Source of the DNA: Polaribacter tangerinus
GTDB taxonomy: Bacteria; Bacteroidota; Bacteroidia; Flavobacteriales; Flavobacteriaceae
Assembly (NCBI RefSeq): GCF_038024095.1
Contig: NZ_CP150668.1
Coordinates: 1,054,001-1,118,000 of the forward strand
DNA length: 64,000 bases
Reading direction: 5' to 3'
Below the pieces are notes generated by a model that worked only from the letters and a program-made list of their open reading frames with translations, was not told the origin of the DNA and made no database searches. Shown piece by piece: positions 17,472 to 25,412 of the stretch; the first letter of the stretch is position 1, and each line of letters opens with the position of its first letter. Position numbers and translations under genes: made by a program.

Positions 17472-19655
17472 TTATCTAGTAAATAAAAGCTCTCTGTATT
17501 TGGTTAAAGGCCATAAATTATCATCTACCATAGTTTCTAATTTATCACAATGATATCTTATTTGTTTTAAGAAAGGTTTCACCTTAGAATCATAGTCAGC
17601 AGCAGATTTTTCGATAACTTTTGTGTTTGCTATTTTACGTGCTTCTGTCATTTGAGATACAAGTGCATTAATTTCTGTTATATGCTTAGAAATAGTCATA
17701 ATTAACTCTATTTGTTCTTTGGCTATATTTTTATACTCTTCTCCAAAAATTTCTTTTAAATTTTTAGTATTTTCTAGAAGTGTATTTTGATAAATAATAG
17801 CTGTTGGCACTACATGATTTCTTGCAATATCGGCTAAAACCCTACTTTCAATTTGTATTTTTTTGGTATATGCCTCTAATTCAATTTCGTAGCGAGCGTT
17901 AATTTCTACCTCACTCATTACTTCCATTTCTTCAAAAAGAGAAACTACAGATTTGGCAACTTTTATCTTTAAAGCCGCTGGAGTTGTTTTATTATTTGAA
18001 AGACCGCGCTTTTTAGCCTCCTTTTCCCATGCAATTCCATACCCATCTCCTTCGAATCGAATTTTTTTTGAGGCTTTGATATATTCTCTTAAAACATTAA
18101 AAATGGCTTCATCTTTCTTAAGGTTTTTAATATCAATAAGCTTATCAACCTCAATTTTAAACTCTTTTAATTGTTTGGCAACTATAGTATTTAAAACAGT
18201 CATAGGAGTTGCACAATTAGACCAAGAACCTACGGCTCTGAACTCGAATTTATTTCCTGTAAAAGCAAAAGGAGATGTTCTATTTCTATCGGTATTATCC
18301 AATAATATTTCTGGTATTTTACCAATAATATTTAGCTTTAAATCTGTTTTTTCTTGTGGCGATAATTTCCCCTTAGTAACATTCTCTAATTCATCTAAAA
18401 CTGCAGAAAGTTGGCTACCAATAAAAACAGACATAATTGCAGGCGGTGCTTCATTAGCTCCTAACCTATGATCGTTACTAGCAGAAGCTATTGCAGCTCT
18501 TAATAACTCTTCATTTTCAAATACTGCTTTAATAGTATTTACAAAAAAAGTTAAAAATTGTAAGTTCTTCATAGGGGTTTTTCCAGGACTTAATAAATTG
18601 GTGCCCGAAGCAGTTTCTAAAGACCAGTTGTTATGTTTTCCAGAACCATTAATTCCCTCAAAAGGCTTTTCATGAAAGAGTACTTTAAATTTATGCCTTT
18701 TAGATACTTTTTCCATTACATCCATTAATAAAGAGTTGTGGTCTACTGCCAAATTTGCCTCTTCAAAAATAGGTGCTAACTCAAATTGATTTGGTGCCAC
18801 TTCGTTATGCCTTGTTTTTACAGGAATCCCAAGCAACATACATTCTTGCTCTAAATCTTGCATAAAACTCATAGCTCTTTTAGGTATGGTTCCAAAATAA
18901 TGATCGTCTAACTGTTGTCCTTTTGCTGGAGAATGCCCAAGCAAGGTTCTACCCGTCATTAATATATCTGGTCTAGAAATTGCCAAAGCCTCATCAATCA
19001 AGAAATATTCTTGTTCCCAGCCAAGTGTTGCACTTACTTTACTGGCATTTTTATCAAAATATTTACAAACAGCCGTTGCATGCGTATCTACAGCTTGTAA
19101 TGCTCTTAACAAAGGTGTTTTATTGTCTAAAGCTTCTCCTGTGTAAGACACAAAAATTGTTGGAATACAGAGTGTTGTTTCATATACAAAAGCTGGCGAT
19201 GTTGGATCCCAAGCTGTATAACCTCTAGCTTCAAAAGTATTTCTAATACCTCCGTTTGGAAAACTAGAAGCATCTGGCTCTTGCTGCACAAGTTGCTCTC
19301 CGTCAAATTTTTCTACCGCAATACCACCGTTAATCGATTCAAAAAACGCATCATGCTTTTCGGCTGTAGCACCAGTTAGTGGTTGAAACCAATGCGTATA
19401 ATGAGTTGCCCCCTTAGACATGGCCCAATCTTTCATACTAACCGCTACTTGATCTGCTATTTTTCTATCAATCTTTTTACCATGCAAAATGGCGTCCATT
19501 ACACTTTCATATGCAGCACTTGTTAAATACTGCTGCATGGCATTTCTGTTAAATACATTTTTTCCAAATATGGTAGACCTTTTTTCTGTCTCTTTAATAT
19601 TGATAGATTTTCTATGAAGCGCTTCATTTAAAGCATTAAAACGAATCTTTGACAT
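17472..19655 (-). CDS. glnN: Glutamine synthetase type III
   Basis: Makes glutamine from glutamate, ammonia and ATP. At 727 residues it has GSIII length (GSI is about 450). Family features: the N-terminal block FGKNVFNRNAMQQYLT, AVSMKDWAMSKGATHYTHWFQP, the metal/glutamate region LGWEQEYFLID, RHNEVAPNQFELAPIFEEAN, and the ammonia/glutamate loop NGSGKHNNWS. The C-terminal helical extension with coiled-coil character is typical. A -7 box (TATATTTG, complement of 19691-19698) lies 36 nt upstream. It is divergent from a GSII gene, and the shared spacer holds two inverted repeats. Confidence 0.95.
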   Translation of the reverse strand: MSKIRFNALNEALHRKSINIKETEKRSTIFGKNVFNRNAMQQYLTSAAYESVMDAILHGKKIDRKIADQVAVSMKDWAMSKGATHYTHWFQPLTGATAEKHDAFFESINGGIAVEKFDGEQLVQQEPDASSFPNGGIRNTFEARGYTAWDPTSPAFVYETTLCIPTIFVSYTGEALDNKTPLLRALQAVDTHATAVCKYFDKNASKVSATLGWEQEYFLIDEALAISRPDILMTGRTLLGHSPAKGQQLDDHYFGTIPKRAMSFMQDLEQECMLLGIPVKTRHNEVAPNQFELAPIFEEANLAVDHNSLLMDVMEKVSKRHKFKVLFHEKPFEGINGSGKHNNWSLETASGTNLLSPGKTPMKNLQFLTFFVNTIKAVFENEELLRAAIASASNDHRLGANEAPPAIMSVFIGSQLSAVLDELENVTKGKLSPQEKTDLKLNIIGKIPEILLDNTDRNRTSPFAFTGNKFEFRAVGSWSNCATPMTVLNTIVAKQLKEFKIEVDKLIDIKNLKKDEAIFNVLREYIKASKKIRFEGDGYGIAWEKEAKKRGLSNNKTTPAALKIKVAKSVVSLFEEMEVMSEVEINARYEIELEAYTKKIQIESRVLADIARNHVVPTAIIYQNTLLENTKNLKEIFGEEYKNIAKEQIELIMTISKHITEINALVSQMTEARKIANTKVIEKSAADYDSKVKPFLKQIRYHCDKLETMVDDNLWPLTKYRELLFTR

Positions 19656-19823
19656 ATTACTAAATTTTAATAGATATAATTTTAATTTTACAAATATACC
19701 CTTTAAAATTTAGGGATTAAATTATTTTTATAACATTTTTAATTTTTTTACCCCTATTTTTTGGGTAGGTCATTAAAAAATTACATTTTTGCATTGTTAT
19801 TATCATAAACACAATTATCTATT
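19656..19823. promoter_or_regulatory. Divergent GSIII/GSII control region with two CCC-GGG inverted repeats
   Basis: The 168-bp spacer between the two glutamine synthetase starts has the GSIII -7 box (complement of 19691-19698). It also has a near-consensus box for GSII, TACATTTTTG (19782-19791, two bases too long). Two similar imperfect dyads lie beside them: TACCC-N11-GGGAT (19697-19717), touching the GSIII box, and TACCCC-N8-GGGTA (19749-19767), upstream of the GSII box. The second is nested inside an AATTTTTT/AAAAAATT pair (19741-19748 and 19775-19782). They look like twin operators for one nitrogen-responsive regulator; the regulator itself cannot be named from sequence. Confidence 0.5.
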
Positions 19824-20849
19824 ATGGCAAAAATTAAATTAGAATACATTTGGTTAGACGGTTACTACCCTACTCAAAACATGAGAAGTAAAACTAAAGT
19901 AGAGGAACATGAAAATTTTCAGGGTACTTTAGAAGAGATTGGCAATTGGTCTTTTGATGGTTCTTCGACTAGACAAGCATCTGGAGGAGCTTCGGATTGC
20001 TTATTAAAACCAGTAGCAATTTACCCAGATCCTGCAAGGAGAAATGGATATTTGGTAATGACGGAGGTATTAAATGCAGATGGAACACCTCATGTATCTA
20101 ATGGTAGAGCTACTATAGAAGACGAAGATGATGATTTTTGGTTCGGTTTTGAGCAAGAATACTTTATTATGGACACAAAAACTCAACTTCCGCTAGGATT
20201 TCCTATTGGTGGTTATCCTGCTCCGCAAGGTATGTATTATTGTTCTGTAGGTGGTAAAAATACACACGGTAGACTTTTAGTTGAAGAACATGCAGATTTA
20301 TGTATAGATGCAGGATTAAACTTTGAAGGTATTAACCAAGAAGTAGCTTCTGGTCAATGGGAGTTCCAATTGTTTGCCAAAGGTGCAAAAAAAGCTGGTG
20401 ATGAAATTTGGATTGCAAGATACCTTCTAGATAGATTAACAGAAAGACATGGCTACTATATAGAGTATCACCCAAAACCATTAGGAAAAGATATGGACTG
20501 GAATGGTTCTGGTATGCATGCAAACTTTTCTAACAGTGTTTTAAGAAATTGTGGTTCTAAAGAAACCTATGAAAAAATATGTGAAGCTTTTAGACCTGTA
20601 GTTAAAGAGCATATAGAAGTTTATGGAGAATTTAATGACCAACGTTTAACTGGTGATCATGAAACTGCCTCTATTCACGATTTTTCATACGGAGTTTCAG
20701 ACAGAGGTGCTTCTATTAGAATACCAATTATTACTGTAGAAAAAGGATGGAAAGGATGGCTAGAAGACAGAAGACCTGCTTCAAACGGAGATCCTTACAA
20801 AATTGCTGGTAGAATTATTAAAACTGTAAAGTCGGCTAATATCAACTAG
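19824..20849 (+). CDS. Glutamine synthetase type II (beta-Grasp, eukaryote-like)
   Basis: A second glutamine synthetase, 341 residues, of the GSII class common in eukaryotes and some bacteria. N-terminal beta-Grasp with NWSFDGSSTRQASG (41-54), then DPARRNGYLVMTEV, the metal/glutamate strand FGFEQEYFIMD, the ATP region NQEVASGQWEFQLF and the NGSGMHANFS loop. No adenylylation-site motif of the GSI type is present, so control is likely by transcription and by effectors. It is divergent from the GSIII gene and ends at its own terminator. Confidence 0.95.
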   Translation: MAKIKLEYIWLDGYYPTQNMRSKTKVEEHENFQGTLEEIGNWSFDGSSTRQASGGASDCLLKPVAIYPDPARRNGYLVMTEVLNADGTPHVSNGRATIEDEDDDFWFGFEQEYFIMDTKTQLPLGFPIGGYPAPQGMYYCSVGGKNTHGRLLVEEHADLCIDAGLNFEGINQEVASGQWEFQLFAKGAKKAGDEIWIARYLLDRLTERHGYYIEYHPKPLGKDMDWNGSGMHANFSNSVLRNCGSKETYEKICEAFRPVVKEHIEVYGEFNDQRLTGDHETASIHDFSYGVSDRGASIRIPIITVEKGWKGWLEDRRPASNGDPYKIAGRIIKTVKSANIN

Positions 20850-20868
20850 AATTTTAATATTAATATAT

Positions 20869-20900
20869 AATCCCGAAACAATGTTTCGGGATTTTTTTTT
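20869..20900 (+). terminator. Terminator of the GSII gene
   Basis: AATCCCGAAAC, loop AAT, GTTTCGGGATT, then a run of T residues to 20900. Perfect 11-bp stem. Confidence 0.92.
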
Positions 20901-20919
20901 GCTTCAAATACAACAGAAT

Positions 20920-21852
20920 CTATATAGTTATAAAAACAAAAGTTACGTATAAAGTTAAGAGCAAGATTCCTGATTTCCAATTCAGTCGCATTTTTTTAGG
21001 CATAAAAACCAACGGTAATAGTAAAAATGAAACTCCTAACATCCAAAAAATATCATTTGTTAGCAACTCCATATCTTTAACTGCAACAGGGGTTATTATA
21101 GAAGTTATTCCTAAAACAGCTAAAATATTAAATACATTAGAACCTATTAAATTACCAAGTGATATTGCTTTCTCTTTCTTTAAAACTGCAATTATAGAAG
21201 CAGCCAATTCAGGTATACTTGTACCAATAGATACTACAGTTACTCCAATAACACGTTCGCTTACACCAAACTCTAACGCTAAAGAAGTTGCCCCTTTTAT
21301 TAACAACTCAGAACCACCCCACAAACCTAGCCCACCTAAAATAAGAAAAAGAGCTACTTTATATATTGGTAATATAGCGTCTTCTTCTGGCAACTCATCT
21401 ATAACTGGTGCCTTTTGAAAACGTAAAAGGAAAATTAAAAAAACAATTAAAAAAGAAACCATTATAATGCCTTCGTATCTATTAATAACTGTATCACCTT
21501 GCATAAAAACAAATAACAATACAGACGCCAACATCATTACAGGCCAATCTATTTTATAAAAACTTTCTTGAATTTGCATTGACCCAAAAAGCAATGTAAT
21601 ACCCAATACCAAACCAAGGTTAGCAATATTAGAGCCAATTACATTGCCCAATGCTAAATCTGATGCGCCACTTAACGCTGCATTTATACTTACAATTAAC
21701 TCAGGTGCTGAGGTTGCAAAAGACACCACAGTCATTCCAATAACTATTTTTGGAATATGCAACTTTAAAGACAACGCAACTGCCGACTTTAAAAGCCAAT
21801 TACCTCCTAAAACCAATAAAGCTAACCCTCCGATTATAAATAAAAAATTCAT
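20920..21852 (-). CDS. Calcium/sodium antiporter (CaCA family, YrbG-like)
   Basis: Inner-membrane exchanger of about 310 residues with about ten transmembrane segments in two inverted halves. The two alpha-repeats are plain: SFATSAPELIVSI with GNVIGSNIANLGLVLG in the first half, and SIGTSIPELAASI with GNLIGSNVFNILAVLG in the second, carrying the paired acidic and Asn residues that bind Ca and Na. An upstream in-frame start adds a basic nonapeptide. I prefer the ATG at 21852, because MNFLFIIGGLALLVLGG begins directly with the first helix. The short acidic linker between the halves (DELPEEDA) is typical. Confidence 0.9.
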   Translation of the reverse strand: MNFLFIIGGLALLVLGGNWLLKSAVALSLKLHIPKIVIGMTVVSFATSAPELIVSINAALSGASDLALGNVIGSNIANLGLVLGITLLFGSMQIQESFYKIDWPVMMLASVLLFVFMQGDTVINRYEGIIMVSFLIVFLIFLLRFQKAPVIDELPEEDAILPIYKVALFLILGGLGLWGGSELLIKGATSLALEFGVSERVIGVTVVSIGTSIPELAASIIAVLKKEKAISLGNLIGSNVFNILAVLGITSIITPVAVKDMELLTNDIFWMLGVSFLLLPLVFMPKKMRLNWKSGILLLTLYVTFVFITI

Positions 21853-21966
21853 GTATCTTATTTTTTTACGAAGATACATTTTTATAAGATTTTGCAGATA
21901 TATTCCTTTATAAAAGGTCGTTTAATTTAGTAAAAACTAAAAACAACTCATCTGGTTAATTTTTAG

Positions 21967-21974
21967 TAAATTTG
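21967..21974 (+). promoter_or_regulatory. -7 box for the 21991-22143 / DUF2007 unit
   Basis: TAAATTTG fits the Bacteroidetes -7 consensus and lies 16 nt before the ATG of the 50-codon ORF. No TTG is found at the -33 distance. Confidence 0.5.
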
Positions 21975-21990
21975 AAATAGAAACAAAAAA

Positions 21991-22143
21991 ATGAAACAAA
22001 CTTTTTTTATATTCTTAGCAAGAGTAAATAAGGTGATTTTGCCTTCTTTTACAAAAAAAGGTATAGATATTAGTAAAGCCTCTAAGTTTCAGCTTGCCAT
22101 TATTGGCTGGAGAGCTTTTGTAACCCTTAACTCACTTAAATAA
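21991..22143 (+). CDS. Conserved small flavobacterial protein, 50 residues
   Basis: A short ORF, MKQTFFIFLARVNKVILPSF..., ending ...QLAIIGWRAFVTLNSLK. It begins 16 nt after a good -7 box and stops 5 nt before the DUF2007 gene, so it looks translated in one unit with it. I recall a family of about 50 residues with this pattern (basic, LPS.S/T..G.D.SKA..., IIGWR) in many Flavobacteriaceae, often labelled SsrA-binding protein. It is far too short for SmpB (about 150 residues) and shows no SmpB fold, so that label is doubtful. Function unknown. Confidence 0.65.
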   Translation: MKQTFFIFLARVNKVILPSFTKKGIDISKASKFQLAIIGWRAFVTLNSLK

Positions 22144-22148
22144 TTTTT

Positions 22149-22379
22149 ATGGAAAATAAACATTTTACCATTTTTTCTGGTTCATCTATCATTGTAAAAG
22201 GTTTGCAAATTCGTCTTGAAGAAAGTAACATTACTAGCATTATAAAAGACAGAGTAGAATCGGCTCGACTTGGCGGTTTTGGTGAGCACAGAACAGCTGT
22301 AGAATTATTAATTTTAGAGAGCGATCGAGAAAAAGCAGCAGCAATAACTAAAGAGTATGAAAAAGAAATTAATTCTTAA
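22149..22379 (+). CDS. DUF2007 domain protein
   Basis: 76 residues with the DUF2007 pattern: an N-terminal strand (FTIFSGSSIIVKGLQIRLEES), a middle part where a Gly-Gly turn leads to VELLILESD, and a C-terminal amphipathic helix. The family is small and PII-like in fold; it is sometimes called putative signal-transducing protein, but no ligand is known to me. It follows the 50-codon ORF by 5 nt and precedes the tRNA-Arg gene. Confidence 0.8.
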   Translation: MENKHFTIFSGSSIIVKGLQIRLEESNITSIIKDRVESARLGGFGEHRTAVELLILESDREKAAAITKEYEKEINS

Positions 22380-22417
22380 AAAGTTGATTATAGATTTCTT
22401 AGATTAAAAAAATACTT

Positions 22418-22425
22418 TATATTTG
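22418..22425 (+). promoter_or_regulatory. -7 box of the tRNA-Arg gene
   Basis: TATATTTG followed by CACCCTC, the same box-plus-GC-rich start as the rRNA promoters in this window, 12 nt before the mature tRNA 5' end. No TTG at the -33 distance. Confidence 0.65.
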
Positions 22426-22437
22426 CACCCTCAAAAT

Positions 22438-22511
22438 GGCCATGTGGCGCAACTGAATAGCGCACTTGATTACGGCTCAAGAGGTTCTAGGTTTGAATCC
22501 TAGCATGGTCA
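22438..22511 (+). tRNA. tRNA-Arg (anticodon ACG)
   Basis: A 74-nt cloverleaf. Acceptor GGCCATG pairs with CATGGTC (one G-U). D stem is GCGC/GCGC, anticodon stem CTTGA/TCAAG with loop TTACGGC (anticodon ACG, A34 normally edited to inosine to read CGU/CGC/CGA). T stem is CTAGG/CCTAG, discriminator A; no encoded CCA. Oddity: the D-loop AACTGAATA has G18-A19 (22455-22456) where G18-G19 is almost universal, and the T-loop TTTGAAT has U56 (22494) instead of C56. The two changes restore a Watson-Crick pair, A19-U56. Confidence 0.95.
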
Positions 22512-22515
22512 CTAC

Positions 22516-22563
22516 AAAAATCTTTAGTTTCTTTATTTTTTAAGAAATTGAAGATTTTTTTTT
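22516..22563 (+). terminator. Terminator after tRNA-Arg
   Basis: AAAAATCTTTAGTTTCTT and AAGAAATTGAAGATTTTT pair with two weak positions around an 8-nt loop, followed by a T-run to 22563. Confidence 0.75.
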
Positions 22564-22652
22564 ATTTACATAAAAACTTGCTTCACAAAAATGCTCTACA
22601 CTATATTTAAAGTTGATAAAATACCGGAAGAAGATGAGCATCACTCTACACC

Positions 22653-22825
22653 TTAAACAACATCGAAATCACCTTTAATTATACCTTTGGTACTAATATC
22701 AAATTCGTTATCTCCCCAACAGATTCTAGCTGTTTCATCAAGATAAAACTGTGTAAAAAAAACTAAATTTTGTGTTTTTTAATTAATGGATGTAGACTAG
22801 AAGTAATAAATTTCTCCAAATCCAT
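22653..22825 (-). pseudogene. Frameshifted remnant of a small gene (about 60 codons)
   Basis: On the minus strand an ATG at 22825 opens MDLEKFITSSLHPLIKKHKI and stops at 22763. An overlapping frame from 22778 continues with a protein-like sequence, ...FYLDETARICWGDNEFDIST..., to a stop at 22653. The two frames differ by one base and overlap at A- and T-runs, so one slip would join them into about 60 residues. The C-terminal part faintly recalls DUF2442-like proteins (Trp-Gly-Asp ... Asp-Ile), but I would not assign it. The rest of the 463-bp stretch 22512-22974 holds only the tRNA and gldC terminators and no other supported gene. Confidence 0.35.
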
Positions 22826-22921
22826 TTCTTTATATGTGTTATTACTAAAATAAATTAGTAACTGATATTTTTTAAAGCAATTTGCAGAAATTATTTTCGT
22901 AAAAAGTTAATAAAAAGCAAC

Positions 22922-22957
22922 CAAACCGATTGTTGCTTTCATATAACAATCGGTTTG
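22922..22957 (-). terminator. Terminator of gldB-gldC
   Basis: CAAACCGATTGTT and AACAATCGGTTTG form a perfect 13-bp stem with a 10-nt loop. On the minus strand it is followed by GGTTGCTTTTTATT. It lies 18 nt after the gldC stop. Confidence 0.8.
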
Positions 22958-22974
22958 ATGGTATGATTTAGGAG

Positions 22975-23310
22975 CTACTTTTTTAACTCTAACTTTTCAG
23001 CAAAATAGTCACAAAAATCTCTCATAGTGGCGCTCATTTTAAGATCATCGGTAGCGCGCTCGAAACTATCTGCCATAGAAACCAATGTTTGATGATAAAA
23101 CTGTTTCATTTCATCAACTGGCATATCTTTAGTCCATAAATCCATTCGCAAAGTATCTTTCTTTTTATAATCCCAAACAGATAGCATTATTGCCTTGGAT
23201 GCCTCATTGTCGATACCGCCATCTTGAGCAGACCAAGAAATTTCTTCAGGAACTTTATTTTCATCTAAACCAACATTAAATTCAATTTTTGAGGTATGTT
23301 TTATTGCCAT
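22975..23310 (-). CDS. gldC: Gliding motility protein GldC
   Basis: A 111-residue soluble protein with the GldC sequence (MAIKHTSKIEFNVGLDENKVPEEISWSA... at the N-terminus, then TRP-poor acidic helices). GldC is found with GldB in gliding Bacteroidetes and improves gliding, but its biochemical role is unknown. It begins on the last base of the gldB stop codon, so translation is coupled. Confidence 0.93.
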   Translation of the reverse strand: MAIKHTSKIEFNVGLDENKVPEEISWSAQDGGIDNEASKAIMLSVWDYKKKDTLRMDLWTKDMPVDEMKQFYHQTLVSMADSFERATDDLKMSATMRDFCDYFAEKLELKK

Positions 23311-24269
23311 TATTTTTTAGGTTTGTATTTCGATTTATTTAATAATTCGATGCTATTTATTTTTAATAACTCTTGCAAAGATACAGTATTATGACTCATA
23401 TACGAACGTACAATTTGCCAACCAATCCAAACCCCAATTCTTCCAGGTGAAAGAGTATCATGCTCTAAATAGAATTTAGAAAAAGGAGCTACTTCTATAA
23501 AACGTTTGTACAATTTTGTATCTGTACTAAAAAGCAATTCTCTATCTACAAAATAACGCCAAATATCTTCTTCATTAAATTGAGCCCAAGCTAATTTTTG
23601 TTGCTCATAACCCATTTTTTCTTTGTCAGAAATAGTTGGCAAATACCTATCTAATAAATACATTTTTTTTCCTTCATAAATTATTTTACCTAGAAAGCTT
23701 CTATCGATAGAAGGCGGCATTTGCTTATCTATAATAGCGTTTGCTACTGCAACTATTAGGTGTTCTTTTGAATTATTTTCTTTTATATATTTTGGGTAAT
23801 CAGCATAAAAAGGATGTTCTTTTCCTAGAAAAACATCTAATGATATTAGCAACAAACTATCGGCATAAATTACACGACTATCGTAGTCTATGTTAGTAAG
23901 TAACGTAACTACATCTGGTGAATTAAAATTACTATTATAATATTTAACGTGCTTAAAAAGCTTGGTCAACTGTTTTTTTGATTCAGAAAAATCTTTAAAT
24001 ACTTTTTGAGTTTCGTTAAATAATTCTTGCTCATCTTTATCATTTATTTTTAATAACGATATACTATCTGTCATTGAAACAGGAAACAAATATTGATATT
24101 TCTGCTTTAAAGCCGGAAATTTATTTTTAGATGATGTGTAAAAGTCAATATCGAATCTTTTTATATCAAAATTTACAGATACTTCAGAAACATCTACCAA
24201 ATGTTTGTTTGAATTATTACATCCAAAAAAACTAAATAAAACCATTAAAATCAATAGAAAAAATCTCAT
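23310..24269 (-). CDS. gldB: Gliding motility lipoprotein GldB
   Basis: A 319-residue lipoprotein: the signal peptide MRFFLLILMVLFSFFGC puts the lipidated Cys at 17. The mature part matches the GldB family (KRFDIDFY near the start; long helical middle; RIGVWIGWQIVRSYM near the C-terminus). GldB is essential for gliding in Flavobacterium johnsoniae and belongs to the core set tied to the type IX secretion machinery. Its start is 60 bp from the divergent nadE start. Confidence 0.93.
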   Translation of the reverse strand: MRFFLLILMVLFSFFGCNNSNKHLVDVSEVSVNFDIKRFDIDFYTSSKNKFPALKQKYQYLFPVSMTDSISLLKINDKDEQELFNETQKVFKDFSESKKQLTKLFKHVKYYNSNFNSPDVVTLLTNIDYDSRVIYADSLLLISLDVFLGKEHPFYADYPKYIKENNSKEHLIVAVANAIIDKQMPPSIDRSFLGKIIYEGKKMYLLDRYLPTISDKEKMGYEQQKLAWAQFNEEDIWRYFVDRELLFSTDTKLYKRFIEVAPFSKFYLEHDTLSPGRIGVWIGWQIVRSYMSHNTVSLQELLKINSIELLNKSKYKPKK

Positions 24270-24329
24270 AAACTTTGTATCTTGCTTGTAGAATATTTAA
24301 GCGTTAAAAATACTAAAATAGTTTGTAAA

Positions 24330-25118
24330 ATGAATGCAGAAAAAGTAACAACTTATATAGTTAACTGGTTAAAAACATATGCAGAAAATGCAGGCGTTAA
24401 AGGTTTTGTTATTGGAATTTCTGGTGGTATTGACTCTGCTGTAACCTCTACTTTATGTGCCCAAACTGGCTTTCCTACTTTGTGTGTAGAAATGCCAATT
24501 CATCAAGCAGAAAGTCAGGTATCACGTGCAGAAGAACATATTAAACAGTTAAAAAATCGGTTTGCTAATGTTAGCGAAATTCGCACAAATCTTACTAGTA
24601 CTTTTGAAAATTTTAAAACGGTAGTACCAAGTTCAGAAAATTCTGATACATTAAATTTAACGTTGGCAAATACAAGAGCCAGATTACGGATGACTACCTT
24701 GTACTATTTTGCAGGTTTGCACGGATATTTAGTTGCTGGAACAGGGAATAAAATTGAAGATTTTGGCGTTGGATTCTACACTAAATATGGAGATGGCGGT
24801 GTTGATTTGAGTCCGATTGCAGATTTATTAAAATCTGAAGTATATGAACTGGCAAGTTTTTTAAAAGTACCTATATCTATACAAAAAGCAGCACCAACAG
24901 ATGGTTTATTTGGAGATAGCAGAACCGATGAAGACCAAATAGGTGCTTCATATGATGAATTAGAATGGGCCATGAAAGTTCATGATGCTGGTAAAAATGC
25001 TGATAACTTTACCGATAGAAAAAAAGAAGTATTTAAAATTTATGACCGATTACATAAAATAAATCAGCATAAAATGAACCCAATACCAGTATGTAAAATA
25101 CCCGAAAACTTAAAATAA
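24330..25118 (+). CDS. nadE: NAD(+) synthase, ammonia-dependent
   Basis: Amidates nicotinic acid adenine dinucleotide to NAD. I use the ATG at 24330 (262 residues) because MNAEKVTTYIVNWLKTYAE is the expected family N-terminus; a frame open from 24282 would add 16 unlikely residues. The ATP pyrophosphatase P-loop SGGIDS is at 31-36, followed later by GTGNKIEDFGVGFYTKYGDG and the KSEVYELA segment. There is no N-terminal glutaminase domain, so it uses free ammonia. It is divergent from gldB and ends in a strong terminator. Confidence 0.95.
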   Translation: MNAEKVTTYIVNWLKTYAENAGVKGFVIGISGGIDSAVTSTLCAQTGFPTLCVEMPIHQAESQVSRAEEHIKQLKNRFANVSEIRTNLTSTFENFKTVVPSSENSDTLNLTLANTRARLRMTTLYYFAGLHGYLVAGTGNKIEDFGVGFYTKYGDGGVDLSPIADLLKSEVYELASFLKVPISIQKAAPTDGLFGDSRTDEDQIGASYDELEWAMKVHDAGKNADNFTDRKKEVFKIYDRLHKINQHKMNPIPVCKIPENLK

Positions 25119-25125
25119 TATCAAC

Positions 25126-25162
25126 AAAAAAGCCGTAAAACTTTATGTTTTACGGCTTTTTT
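25126..25162 (+). terminator. Terminator of nadE
   Basis: AAAAAAGCCGTAAAAC, loop TTTAT, GTTTTACGGCTTTTTT: a perfect 16-bp stem 8 nt after the nadE stop. Confidence 0.92.
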
Positions 25163-25181
25163 CTTCTTTTTCTTCTCTACT

Positions 25182-25313
25182 TTAAAGCAGATTTGCAGCA
25201 ATCATCATTTTTTTTATTCTTAAATAAGCTCTTTTTTTAGAACCTTTAGATATTTCAAATGGGAGAAAAATAAACAATTGTACAATTTTTAGTATTTGTA
25301 ACGTTCTTTTCAT
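25182..25313 (-). CDS. Possible small basic hydrophobic protein, 43 residues
   Basis: A minus-strand ORF in the otherwise empty 294-bp gap between nadE and dnaG: MKRTLQILKIVQLFIFLPFE... then a Lys/Arg-rich stretch and ...MMIAANLL. It has one hydrophobic helix (about 10-20) flanked by basic residues. Clear promoter boxes are absent. The composition looks protein-like, but I have no family to compare it with, so it may be chance. Confidence 0.3.
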   Translation of the reverse strand: MKRTLQILKIVQLFIFLPFEISKGSKKRAYLRIKKMMIAANLL

Positions 25314-25412
25314 TTTTGTGGTATTTTCTTTTAGCACTCGCAATATACAAAAAAAGAATTTTTGGTTACTAAAATTGGTTTGGGGAAAATCCCCCCTTTT
25401 TAAATAACCTTA

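Noticed and set aside
17953..18471. Long plus-strand ORF (172 codons) opposite the GSIII gene
   Set aside because: Lies fully inside a well-supported gene in antisense; composition follows the shadow of the real frame.
23310..25412. A gliding or T9SS gene cluster around gldB-gldC
   Set aside because: Only gldB and gldC are present; neighbours nadE and dnaG are housekeeping genes.
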